From positions 118,223 to 182,222 of the forward strand of contig CAZXFJ010000001.1 of assembly GCA_964640435.1 (NCBI GenBank): a DNA stretch of 64,000 bases, written 5' to 3'. Positions 47,852-56,209 of this stretch are shown piece after piece. The notes beneath the pieces are model-generated. The model saw nothing but the letters and a program-made list of their open reading frames with translations. It was not told the DNA's origin and ran no database searches. The DNA comes from GWA1-39-11 sp964640435 (GTDB lineage: Bacteria; Patescibacteriota; Microgenomatia; Levybacterales; GWA1-39-11). The translations under genes were made by a program, and so were the position numbers. Within the stretch, counting starts at the first letter, position 1. Every line of letters begins with the position of its first letter.

Positions 47852-50590
47852 ATGCTAAATATTATTTCTAAGTTTTTTGACTCAAATGACCGCGAGATTA
47901 AAAGTCTGCAGCCTATTGTTGATGAGATAAATGCTTTTGATGATAAGTTTAAAAAACTTAAAGATTCAGATTTCCCCAAAAAAACAGAAGAATTTAAAAA
48001 AAGAATTGAAAAAGGAGAAAACATTTTCTTACTTCTTCCGGAGGCGTTTGCTCTTGCCCGTGAGGCAGCAAGTCGTTCAGTAGGACTTAGGCCATATGAT
48101 GTTCAGTTGATGGCAGCAACAGCTTTGGCACGAGGAGCCGTTGCAGAACAAAAAACCGGAGAAGGAAAAACGTTATCTGCGGTACCTGCTTTGTATCTTA
48201 ATGCTTTAACCGGTAAAACAGTTCACTTAGTTACTGTTAATGATTATCTGGCTCGTCGTGATGCTGGTTGGATGGGCTCAGTTTTCGCATTCTTAGGAAT
48301 GACTGTTTCCACAATTATCTCAGATGCGTCTTTTATATATGACCCTGAATATGTTGATAATAACGCAGTTGATTATCGACTAATTCATTTGCGTCCAATA
48401 ACCCGTAAAGAAGCATATAAGGCAAATGTTGTTTATGGAATAAACTCAGAATTTGGTTTTGATTATCTTCGTGACAACATGGCAACAAATCAAGACGATT
48501 TAGTTCAAACCGATCACTATTATGCTGTTATTGATGAGGTTGATTCTGTTCTGATCGATGAGGCTCGTACTCCACATATTATCTCAATGCCTGATACAAC
48601 TCCATCGAATAAATACTATGAATATGCAAATATGGTTGGAAAACTTAATCAGGAAACAGATTATAAGATTGATGAGAAAAGCAGAACTGCTCATTTAACA
48701 GATCAGGGTATTGAAAAAGTAGAGAAGTTATACGGCGTAAAAGATATTTATGAAAAAGATTTTGATACTGTATATCATATTGAAGCAGCTCTAAAAGCAA
48801 ATACGCTTTTCCATGATAATCGTGACTACATTGTTCGAGACGGTCAGGTAATTTTAGTTGATGAGTTTACGGGACGACTTCTTGAAGGAAGACGACTTTC
48901 AGAAGGACTTCACCAAGCAATTGAAGCAAAAGAAGGAGTTGAGATTCAACAAGAGTCAAAGACTCTTGCAACAATTTCTCTTCAGAACTACTTCAGAATG
49001 TACGAGCGCTTAGCTGGTATGACGGGTACTGCTGTAACTGAAGCTGAGGAATTTAAAAAGATCTACAACCTTGATGTTGTAGTTGTTCCAACGCACCGTG
49101 AGCAGGCTCGTGAAGATTTAGGCGATGAGATATATAAAACAGTTCCAGCAAAAATCACAGCTGTAGTTAATGCTGTCGCAGAGGCTCATAAAAAAGGGCA
49201 ACCAGTTCTAGTCGGTACAACCTCAATTGATAAGAACGAAATAATTTCAGAGTCTCTTAAAAAACGCGGAATAAAACACGAAGTACTAAACGCTAAGAAT
49301 CACATGAGAGAGGCGATGATCATTAAAGATGCAGGACGCCTTGGAGCTGTAACTGTCGCAACTAACATGGCAGGTCGTGGAGTCGATATTATTCTCGGAG
49401 GTCAACCTCCATCCAAATTTGATCTTGAGTATGATGGAGCAACTGGAAAGAAAAAATTTGATGAAGCACAGAAGAAATGGGAAAAAGAACATGCTGATGT
49501 TCTTGAGGCTGGGGGACTATTTGTTGTAGGTACAGAGAAACATGAATCAAGAAGAATAGATAATCAGTTAAGAGGTCGTGCAGGTCGTCAAGGAGACCCC
49601 GGAAAATCACTTTTTGTAGTATCACTTGAAGATGATTTGATGAGAATTTTCGGTGGAGATCAGATTGCCGGTCTTATGAGCAGGTTTAACTTCCCAGAAG
49701 ATCAGCCTCTAGCGCATGGACTTGTTTCAAAAGTAATAGAACAGGCCCAAGTTAAAGTTGAAGGATTTAATTTTGAAGGAAGAAAGAATCTTCTTGAATA
49801 TGATGACGTATTAAACAAACAAAGAGAAATCATATATAAGATGCGTCAAGAAGTTGTAAAGACTTCAACAACTCCTACTGGAAAAGAGCATAACGATGAT
49901 ATTTTAGAATTTGTACGAAATAAGGTTAATGATGTTGTTGATTCAATTGTTAACAACAACATAATGCAGGAAAACGGGGATGATGGATACAAAACTATTG
50001 TTGATGAGTTTGCAGGTATTATTCCATTTGATGAAGCTTCACGTGAACAAATCCTAAAGCAACTTGAGCAGACTGGTTCAGCAGAAAAAGCAAGCGAACT
50101 TCTTAAAGGTATTGTTGCTCAAGTAATAAAAGGTGCTCATGATCAATTCGGTCATGGACAGGTTGGGCAAGTATATAAAATGATAGTTCTTTCAACGATT
50201 GATAATTTATGGATGGATCATTTGACTGCAATGGAGGACTTAAGAACGGGAATTGGACTTCGTGGTTATGGACAACGTGATCCATTAGTTGAGTATAAGA
50301 ATGAATCATTTGGTATGTTCCAAAGACTCGTAGGTACAGTTGATGATGAAATAGCACATAGAGTTTTTCATGTTAACTTTGCAGAAATGGTTCCACAAGC
50401 ACAACCGATTGCTCAAAACGTAAGCTTAAATACTCCAGAATCTGAAGTTGGAGAAAAGGCAGAGAAAAAAACGTCAAAGAAAAAAGTTGAATCAGATGGA
50501 GAAGTAAAAAAGATTGGACGCAATGATCCATGTTGGTGTGGAAGTGGAAAGAAATGGAAAAAATGTCATTATCCTCAGCTCCCAGCTTGA
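47852..50590 (+). CDS. secA: Preprotein translocase ATPase SecA
   Basis: SecA (912 residues) drives proteins through SecYEG. The nucleotide site KTGEGKT is at residues 101-107, VIDEVDSVLIDEARTP is motif II, GRAGRQGDPGKS lies in the second motor domain, and the C-terminal zinc-binding CWCGSGKKWKKCHY is present, a region that contacts lipids or SecB in other bacteria. Length is normal. TATACT lies 6 bases before the start. Its partner gene secY is at 4.6 kb. Confidence 0.97.
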   Translation: MLNIISKFFDSNDREIKSLQPIVDEINAFDDKFKKLKDSDFPKKTEEFKKRIEKGENIFLLLPEAFALAREAASRSVGLRPYDVQLMAATALARGAVAEQKTGEGKTLSAVPALYLNALTGKTVHLVTVNDYLARRDAGWMGSVFAFLGMTVSTIISDASFIYDPEYVDNNAVDYRLIHLRPITRKEAYKANVVYGINSEFGFDYLRDNMATNQDDLVQTDHYYAVIDEVDSVLIDEARTPHIISMPDTTPSNKYYEYANMVGKLNQETDYKIDEKSRTAHLTDQGIEKVEKLYGVKDIYEKDFDTVYHIEAALKANTLFHDNRDYIVRDGQVILVDEFTGRLLEGRRLSEGLHQAIEAKEGVEIQQESKTLATISLQNYFRMYERLAGMTGTAVTEAEEFKKIYNLDVVVVPTHREQAREDLGDEIYKTVPAKITAVVNAVAEAHKKGQPVLVGTTSIDKNEIISESLKKRGIKHEVLNAKNHMREAMIIKDAGRLGAVTVATNMAGRGVDIILGGQPPSKFDLEYDGATGKKKFDEAQKKWEKEHADVLEAGGLFVVGTEKHESRRIDNQLRGRAGRQGDPGKSLFVVSLEDDLMRIFGGDQIAGLMSRFNFPEDQPLAHGLVSKVIEQAQVKVEGFNFEGRKNLLEYDDVLNKQREIIYKMRQEVVKTSTTPTGKEHNDDILEFVRNKVNDVVDSIVNNNIMQENGDDGYKTIVDEFAGIIPFDEASREQILKQLEQTGSAEKASELLKGIVAQVIKGAHDQFGHGQVGQVYKMIVLSTIDNLWMDHLTAMEDLRTGIGLRGYGQRDPLVEYKNESFGMFQRLVGTVDDEIAHRVFHVNFAEMVPQAQPIAQNVSLNTPESEVGEKAEKKTSKKKVESDGEVKKIGRNDPCWCGSGKKWKKCHYPQLPA

Positions 50591-50637
50591 CGTAATAACT
50601 TCGGAAGTTAGTACATAGAAACCCTTAATATGGCTTT

Positions 50638-50669
50638 ATCCCATAGTCGGGTGCCTATTTGGGGTAATT
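50638..50669 (+). terminator. Possible secA terminator hairpin
   Basis: ATCCCA-TAG (50638-50646) pairs with CTA-TT-TGGGGT (50655-50665), followed by AATTT. The T-run is weak, so termination is uncertain. Confidence 0.4.
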
Positions 50670-50674
50670 TATGC

Positions 50675-50680
50675 TATAAT
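50675..50680 (+). promoter_or_regulatory. -10 element of the DEAD-box helicase gene, with long leader
   Basis: TATAAT with a predicted start near 50688, about 240 bases before ATG 50927, the longest leader in the window. Confidence 0.55.
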
Positions 50681-50687
50681 ACAGTTA

Positions 50688-50926
50688 AATGCAGATGGTA
50701 TGTGAGTATATCTGCTTATATTTTGACTTAGTTTTTCTAAAGATAAAGATACCTCATTTTTCTACTTTGTATCTTCTTGACATCTAAAACATTTCATCTT
50801 TGAGCAGAATGTATTTTTGTATGATTGTGAGCAGAAAAGCAGTAGATTAAAACTAATGGTGGAAGCTTAATAGATGAGCATTCTTACAAAAAGCAAAACA
50901 CGAACAGCCGAATAAAAGGAGAATAT
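50688..50926 (+). promoter_or_regulatory. Long 5' leader of the DEAD-box helicase gene
   Basis: The leader contains GCAGAT/ATCTGC (50691-50696 with 50710-50715), AAGATAC/GTATCTT (50746-50752 with 50769-50775) and a direct repeat TGAGCAGAA (50801-50809 and 50828-50836). I see no ORF with a good start. Long structured leaders are typical of cold-shock RNA helicase and cold-shock protein genes in other bacteria; function here is inference. Confidence 0.45.
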
Positions 50927-52153
50927 ATGACTTATACACGACGTAACAACCAATCGAGTGATTTTTATAAGTCGGGAAGAAAATACCGGGGAGGTCATAA
51001 TGGTAATTTTAACCCGAGAGTTATGTCTAGTCGTGTTGTAAAAAAACTTGACCCAAATCTTTTTATTAGAAAAATTATAGACAAAGAAAATCAAGTTAAC
51101 GATCAGGAGTTTATATCAAATTTTAAATTTTCATCATTCAACATTGTAGATAAATTGAAAAGTAATACAGAGTCTCATGGATATGAGGCGCCAACACCTA
51201 TTCAGGAGCAATCAATCCCTTACTTGCTTATGGGCAGAGATATTATCGGTTTAGCCAACACGGGTACAGGTAAAACAGCAGCATTTTTAATTTCGCTTAT
51301 CAATAAATCCGTACTGGATCGTAACCAACGGACTTTAATTGTAGTTCCTACGCGAGAACTTGCTACACAGATTACTGACGAATTCGAAATCTTTGCAAAG
51401 GGGCTAAATTTGAATGCAGTTGCTGCCATTGGAGGAATGAATATAAAACGCCAGACCTATGCATTGCGACATAAACCACATTTTGTTATAGGGACTCCAG
51501 GCAGACTTAAAGACTTAATCGAGAGAAACGCTCTAAGTTTAAATCAATTTCAAAATATTGTTTTAGATGAAGTTGATCGTATGGTCGATATTGGATTTCT
51601 TAATGATATTAAAAAAATTATCTCTCTTTTGCCAAAAGTCCGTCAGTCGCTATTTTTCTCTGCAACAATCGATGAAAAAACTCAAGAGATTTTACAAAAG
51701 TTTGTCATAAATCCTATTAAGATATCCGTGTCTCGGCAAGAAACCGGTGAAAATATAGAGCAAGATATAGTTAGAATCACTGGTGCTCGTCCCAAAGTTG
51801 AGGTACTTCATGATTTACTTATTAAACCAGAATTTGATAAGGTCATTGTTTTTGGGAGGACAAAGAGGGGTATGGAGAAATTGACTCACGCACTTATTGA
51901 ACGAGGGTTTAAAGCTGCTGCAATCCACGGAAACAAATCTCAGAACCAACGACAAAGAGCACTGACAGACTTTAAAGAGAATAAAATTAAGATACTAATT
52001 GCAACGGATGTTGCGGCCCGAGGAATTGATATTGAAAATCTTTCACATGTAATTAATTATGATGCACCGACTAGCTATGAGGAATACATTCATAGAATAG
52101 GTAGAACAGGTAGAGCAGGAAAACGAGGGGTTGCCCTAACATTTGTAGAATAA
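50927..52153 (+). CDS. DEAD-box RNA helicase (DEVD variant)
   Basis: The 408-residue product has a basic N-terminus (RRNNQSSDFYKSGRKYRGGHNG), a Q motif (APTPIQEQSIP), motif I ANTGTGKT at residues 110-117, PTRELA, TPGRL, motif II DEVD instead of DEAD, SAT and HRIGRTGRAG. The strong AAAAGGAGA before ATG 50927 decides the start. It may unwind structured RNA in ribosome assembly, decay or cold adaptation. It joins the glycosyltransferase by TAA-T-ATG. Confidence 0.93.
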   Translation: MTYTRRNNQSSDFYKSGRKYRGGHNGNFNPRVMSSRVVKKLDPNLFIRKIIDKENQVNDQEFISNFKFSSFNIVDKLKSNTESHGYEAPTPIQEQSIPYLLMGRDIIGLANTGTGKTAAFLISLINKSVLDRNQRTLIVVPTRELATQITDEFEIFAKGLNLNAVAAIGGMNIKRQTYALRHKPHFVIGTPGRLKDLIERNALSLNQFQNIVLDEVDRMVDIGFLNDIKKIISLLPKVRQSLFFSATIDEKTQEILQKFVINPIKISVSRQETGENIEQDIVRITGARPKVEVLHDLLIKPEFDKVIVFGRTKRGMEKLTHALIERGFKAAAIHGNKSQNQRQRALTDFKENKIKILIATDVAARGIDIENLSHVINYDAPTSYEEYIHRIGRTGRAGKRGVALTFVE

Positions 52154-52154
52154 T

Positions 52155-53363
52155 ATGAATATTTTATTTATTAGTCCAAATTCTCCGTATGAAAGCGTAG
52201 GTGGAATTGAGCGATATATTACAAATTTAATAAGTTATTATAAGAATAAATCGGATTGCAAAGTTTTCCTTATTTTACCCACAACTACGGAAAATAGGAT
52301 AGAAAAAATTGGCGATATAACAATATTTTTTGATAGTAATTTTTCAATTTCAAGAAGTATCACTCATGAACACAAAAAAATATTGACTAAAGCGCGGATG
52401 TTTGCAAGGCTCGTAGAGAATGTAATAAAGGATAAGCAAATTGAAATTGTCTGTGCAGAAAATATTATGTTTGGTCCTCCTGCAGTTTATAGCTTGTTGT
52501 TAAACATGATCACTACTTCCCACAAGGTACCCATTGTACTAAGGCTCCACTCTTTTGCGACATCCTCTCTTCAGATAGAACTTATTAACCAACTCATGTG
52601 GGATAAGATTAGCTGCGTTAGTCAGAGCGTAGCCGGTGATTGCTTTCAGAAAGGCACAGACGTAGAAAGTCTTACGACTCATTATTTAGGTGTGAATACT
52701 TTCGAGTTTAATGATAATAGCTATGATTTTAAAAAATCTTTAAGAAAACAACTAATAGTAAATGATAGTGCCAATATTGTGTTAACTGCAACTCGTATCA
52801 TTCGGGGCGAAAAAAACATTCTTCAGGAAAAAGGCGTAGTAAATTTGATCAAAGCTTTTTCAAAACTTTCTCCTCGTTACCCCAACCTATATTTGTTGAT
52901 TGCTGTAGGAAGTGCGCCTAAAAATTTGAGAAATGAATTTGCGGGTGCTTACAAAATGCTTCAGGGATATGTAAAATTACATGGGATTGAAAATAATACT
53001 ATTGTAAAAACTTTTGGACTGGATTCCATGCCGCAAGTCTACAAAGAGGCAGATTTATTTGTATTACCATCTGAAAATGAAACTTTCGGTCAGGTCTTTA
53101 TAGAAGCAATGAGTTGTGGGACACCCGTAATTGGAACAAAAGTAGGAGGAATACCTGAAATAATTAGCGACTCATATAGTGGATACTTAGTTCAACCTAA
53201 CGATGAAAGCATTCTGGCGCAACGTATGGAAAAACTTCTAAATGATAAGACTACACGGGAGTCCTTCAAAAAAGCTGGAATAAAAACTGTTAAGAATGAT
53301 TTTACTTCAGAAAAACAATTTGCTCTTTTTCACAAAATGTTAGAAGAAACAATCATTGTATGA
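52155..53363 (+). CDS. Glycosyltransferase family 4
   Basis: The 402-residue product is a GT-B glycosyltransferase: SPNSPYESVGGIERYITNLI at the N-terminus, LYLLIAVGSAPK in the middle and the donor-binding SENETFGQVFIEAMSCGTPVIG (E-x7-E motif) near residues 312-333, followed by GGIPEII. Acceptor and sugar are unknown; cell-surface glycan is the usual role. No related glycan genes are next to it. Coupling to a helicase gene is unexpected. Confidence 0.9.
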   Translation: MNILFISPNSPYESVGGIERYITNLISYYKNKSDCKVFLILPTTTENRIEKIGDITIFFDSNFSISRSITHEHKKILTKARMFARLVENVIKDKQIEIVCAENIMFGPPAVYSLLLNMITTSHKVPIVLRLHSFATSSLQIELINQLMWDKISCVSQSVAGDCFQKGTDVESLTTHYLGVNTFEFNDNSYDFKKSLRKQLIVNDSANIVLTATRIIRGEKNILQEKGVVNLIKAFSKLSPRYPNLYLLIAVGSAPKNLRNEFAGAYKMLQGYVKLHGIENNTIVKTFGLDSMPQVYKEADLFVLPSENETFGQVFIEAMSCGTPVIGTKVGGIPEIISDSYSGYLVQPNDESILAQRMEKLLNDKTTRESFKKAGIKTVKNDFTSEKQFALFHKMLEETIIV

Positions 53364-53439
53364 TGGACAATTTATTAGTCTAACAGTTCAAAAAATGCTT
53401 GAGAGAGGTATAAAATTGAGGGAATAAGATACTGCATGA

Positions 53440-53445
53440 TATAAT
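53440..53445 (+). promoter_or_regulatory. -10 element of the Fic gene, leaderless type
   Basis: TATAAT ends 6 bases before ATG 53452. Confidence 0.6.
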
Positions 53446-53451
53446 TTTTTC

Positions 53452-54414
53452 ATGGACGAAGGATTCGATAGCCATAAACCACCCCATGATTCTACAAAAC
53501 AGATAATTGATGCTGATCACTTCCCTGATGTTGTTGAAAACGGGAAGGGTATTAAAAGAGTGGAGAGATTAGGTGTTGTAGAAAAGTTAAAAAATTCTGA
53601 TGAGAGAAGAGAGTTATTTAGCAATTTAACTGATGAGCAATACAAAAAGGTATTAGGGTACATTAATTCGTTAAGCAAAGGCGAGAAGATTAATTATGAA
53701 TATCAGGATGGACAAGTTCCCATGATGGATACGCCTCCTCTCGAGGATAAATCAAGATTAATGGATATGACTTTTGGAACCATAAGAGAAATTTTAAAAG
53801 ATGATAATTTAAATAATCAGGTAGCTCTTAGAACGGCAGCTTTAACAATGGCCGGTGCGGTTAATTATATACATCCGTATGAAAATGGAAATGGAAGAGT
53901 GGGGCGTGTTATGCATTACTTAATTGAATATGGAACCGAGCGGGGCAATGATGCTTTTGAAAATGAGCTATACGCCATTATAGGTAAGTTGAAAGTTTTT
54001 GATTCTGAAATGGCTAAGGCTTTTGATGATACACCTCCTGCAGAACTTGAACGAGCTTTGACTGGTTATGTAATGGAGAGTAATAATGGACAAAAAATAG
54101 AAAATAGAGAGTTGGCTTCAAAAAGGGTTGAGGCGTTTTTAGAGATGATGACAGGCAAAATCAATGTCCCTATAGAAAGTGAAGTTGTTTTAAGAAATAT
54201 TGTTCAAGGTAAAGTTGGCGAAGGATTACCTGAAAAAGAAACTATTCCTAAAGGGTCAATTAATGGGAAGGATCTTTATGAAAAACAATATTTGTATTAT
54301 TCCACTATTCCAAATAGAAATCCTAATGATATTCCTCAAGGCTCCAAAAGAGTTAAGGGAGAAAGAGCTGCTCCTAATTTACAAAAAATAATGCTCTCGC
54401 TCGAATTAATATAA
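53452..54414 (+). CDS. Fic-domain protein (probable AMPylase)
   Basis: The 320-residue product has the Fic core HPYENGNGRVGR at residues 141-152 with the catalytic His141; Fic enzymes usually transfer AMP to hydroxyl side chains. The upstream part (residues 1-100) is hydrophilic. I did not find a clear inhibitory S/TxxxE motif. No antitoxin-like small gene is adjacent, so a classical toxin pair is not supported. Target unknown; single gene with own promoter. Confidence 0.88.
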   Translation: MDEGFDSHKPPHDSTKQIIDADHFPDVVENGKGIKRVERLGVVEKLKNSDERRELFSNLTDEQYKKVLGYINSLSKGEKINYEYQDGQVPMMDTPPLEDKSRLMDMTFGTIREILKDDNLNNQVALRTAALTMAGAVNYIHPYENGNGRVGRVMHYLIEYGTERGNDAFENELYAIIGKLKVFDSEMAKAFDDTPPAELERALTGYVMESNNGQKIENRELASKRVEAFLEMMTGKINVPIESEVVLRNIVQGKVGEGLPEKETIPKGSINGKDLYEKQYLYYSTIPNRNPNDIPQGSKRVKGERAAPNLQKIMLSLELI

Positions 54415-54461
54415 ATGTTATAGGGGAAAATGAAAGAAAAGTTAAGTTTTAGGTACGAAAT

Positions 54462-54490
54462 TTGACAATAAAAATTGATTAATGTAGTAT
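54462..54490 (+). promoter_or_regulatory. Promoter of the CAP-domain protein gene
   Basis: TTGACA at 54462-54467, a 17-base spacer, TAGTAT at 54485-54490. Predicted start near 54498, 4 bases before the TTG start at 54502. Confidence 0.65.
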
Positions 54491-54501
54491 CTTAAAACTG
54501 C

Positions 54502-55254
54502 TTGTTAATACTTAATAGAATACTATTAATTGTACTACTGCTTTCCGTATTCGGTTTCTTCTTTGGTAATCTTCCAAAAGCTTATGCAGCAACTTTTGAA
54601 GATCAAGCAATTGAACAAATTAATTCAGAAAGACAAAAAGAAGGCCTACCTCCTCTAAATGTGTCTGACAAATTAACTCAGGCAGCACAAAAACACAATG
54701 AACTTATGGCTGATTGTGCAAAAACAAAAGGAGTAGATTCATGTTTTGAACATCAGATAAGTGGAGAGGACAGGCTTATGGATCGTGTAAAGTCTACAGA
54801 TTACAATCCTCAGTCAGTTGCTGAAAATATTGCATGGGGTTATCAAACTGCAGTCTCAATGGTTGATGGGTGGATGGATAGTTCTGGTCATAAGGAAAAT
54901 ATTCTAGGAAATTATAAGGATATTGGATGCGACTATGTAGATTCTATGAATGGATCATATAAAGGTATTTATTGGACATGTGATTTTGGTAAATCTTTTT
55001 CTACATCAACAAGCTCACCATCGCCAACTAATAAGCCAACCAATTCTCCTACTCCAACTCGTAAGCCAACAGCAACTTTAACTCCAACAAAAAAAGTTAC
55101 TGCAATACCTACTAAATCTCCTACTCCCACAAAGAAACCAACATATACCCCAACTCCAACTAAGATTATTATTAAAACTCCAACGCCAACTCCAACTCAA
55201 TCTTCAAAGCCTTGGTGGTGTGTGTTAGTCCCCTCGCATCCTACATGTAAATAG
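54502..55254 (+). CDS. Secreted CAP/SCP-domain protein with Pro/Thr-rich tail
   Basis: The 250-residue product starts at TTG 54502. It has a signal peptide (hydrophobic residues 4-20, ending near AYA), then a CAP domain (INSERQKEGLPPLNV, AENIAWGYQTAVSMVDGWMDSSGHKENIL). From about residue 170 there is a repeated TPTxKPT stalk and a tryptophan/cysteine-containing end (KPWWCVLVPSHPTCK). It is likely exported and surface-bound. CAP domains are of uncertain enzymatic role in bacteria. Confidence 0.9.
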   Translation: MLILNRILLIVLLLSVFGFFFGNLPKAYAATFEDQAIEQINSERQKEGLPPLNVSDKLTQAAQKHNELMADCAKTKGVDSCFEHQISGEDRLMDRVKSTDYNPQSVAENIAWGYQTAVSMVDGWMDSSGHKENILGNYKDIGCDYVDSMNGSYKGIYWTCDFGKSFSTSTSSPSPTNKPTNSPTPTRKPTATLTPTKKVTAIPTKSPTPTKKPTYTPTPTKIIIKTPTPTPTQSSKPWWCVLVPSHPTCK

Positions 55255-55274
55255 GCTTAGGCAATTTGGTTTCT

Positions 55275-55439
55275 TTATTTAGTAAAACCAGTATTTTTTA
55301 CTGTTGCATAACGAGTTGATATTCTTGTTGTAGGCATAGATTCGTTAATGCCTTTTTTAAGATCTACCATAAGAGCGTCTGTTGGTCTTCTGTCGACCAT
55401 TTCTTCTTCGTTTCGGTATAGTGATATTTTATTTTCCAT
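55275..55439 (-). CDS. 54-residue protein with strong Shine-Dalgarno, unknown
   Basis: A minus-strand ORF starts at 55439 (MENKISLYRNEEEMVDRRP) and ends in TRYATVKNTGFTK at 55275. Its start follows a perfect AAGGAGGTG (55444-55452) and a promoter TTGACG-17-TAAACT. This makes a real gene likely despite its size. The product is soluble and charged. I recognise no family. It is divergent from the 213-residue ACT-like gene. Confidence 0.7.
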   Translation of the reverse strand: MENKISLYRNEEEMVDRRPTDALMVDLKKGINESMPTTRISTRYATVKNTGFTK

Positions 55440-55467
55440 ATGACACCTCCTTTCAGTTTCAGAAGTG

Positions 55468-55496
55468 AGTTTAGTGCATACACATTAAATCGTCAA
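55468..55496 (-). promoter_or_regulatory. Promoter of the 54-residue protein gene
   Basis: On the minus strand, TTGACG (55491-55496), a 17-base spacer, TAAACT (55468-55473). Divergent from the 55545 gene promoter. Confidence 0.6.
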
Positions 55497-55510
55497 ATTT
55501 TATATAAATA

Positions 55511-55538
55511 TTTACATTTGTATAATTTATGTTAAAAT
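55511..55538 (+). promoter_or_regulatory. Promoter of the HTH/ACT gene with overlapping inverted repeat
   Basis: TTTACA (55511-55516), 16 bases, TAAAAT (55533-55538), then 6 bases to ATG 55545. A second TATAAT lies at 55521-55526. GTTAA-AATA-TTAAC (55531-55544) overlaps it and the start, and could be an autoregulatory operator. Confidence 0.5.
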
Positions 55539-55544
55539 ATTAAC

Positions 55545-56186
55545 ATGATTACAGTTCCTGAGGCTACAAAAACAATTATTGAAAGGTCTCGTTACCTTTC
55601 TGAGGCAATGAGTAAAGGTTTAATAAACTATTCATCTCTTGCTCGATACATTCGACCAGAGCTCGAACAAATGCTGTTTAAAAAGGTATCTAGCGCTTCA
55701 ATTATTATGGCTTTAACTCGTCTTGAGAAAGATTTTAAGCCTAAATATGTAACTTCAAATATTTTTAAGTCAGCTCCTCAAATTGTTACCCAATCAAACC
55801 TTTATATGTTTGTTTTACCTAATAATGAAGTAGCAGGTCTTTCAGTTCTTCTAAATCGTGAGGCAAATGCACGATCCTTATATTTAAAAAATCAGGGTGT
55901 TCATGAAAGTGCTTTTATATTAAGTCAAGATCTTCAGGAGAAGTTTGCTGCAACTATTGAAGGTAAAAATCCTGTAATTAAAAAAGGAAAAGTTGCAGCC
56001 GTTACAATTTATCTTCCCCAAGAAGCAATTGAGACAGCTGGAATTTACTATTTCTTCCTAAAATCATTGGCTTGGGAAGGAATTAATATCTTATCTATTA
56101 TCCCAACATTTTCAGAACTTACTATTATTGTTGATGATAAAGATTCAGAAAGAGCCTACTCAGTAATAAAATCGTTGTTCGTATAG
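55545..56186 (+). CDS. Probable regulator: helix-turn-helix plus ACT-like domain
   Basis: The 213-residue product has an N-terminal segment that looks like a winged helix (YSSLARYIRPELEQMLFKKVSSASIIMALTRLEK, residues 29-62) and a C-terminal half resembling an ACT domain (GIYYFFLKSLAWEGINILSIIPTFSELTIIVDD). Together these suggest a ligand-sensing DNA-binding protein, but no family is recognised with certainty. An inverted repeat overlaps its own promoter. Confidence 0.7.
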   Translation: MITVPEATKTIIERSRYLSEAMSKGLINYSSLARYIRPELEQMLFKKVSSASIIMALTRLEKDFKPKYVTSNIFKSAPQIVTQSNLYMFVLPNNEVAGLSVLLNREANARSLYLKNQGVHESAFILSQDLQEKFAATIEGKNPVIKKGKVAAVTIYLPQEAIETAGIYYFFLKSLAWEGINILSIIPTFSELTIIVDDKDSERAYSVIKSLFV

Positions 56187-56209
56187 CTATTTTTTGCTAC
56201 CATAAAGTT

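Noticed and set aside
50801..50836. Direct repeat TGAGCAGAA as a possible CRISPR or iteron start
   Set aside because: Only two 9-base copies, no regular spacers and no cas or rep genes nearby.
53440..54414. Fic gene as part of a toxin-antitoxin or defence island
   Set aside because: No antitoxin-like partner, mobile element or other defence gene is adjacent.
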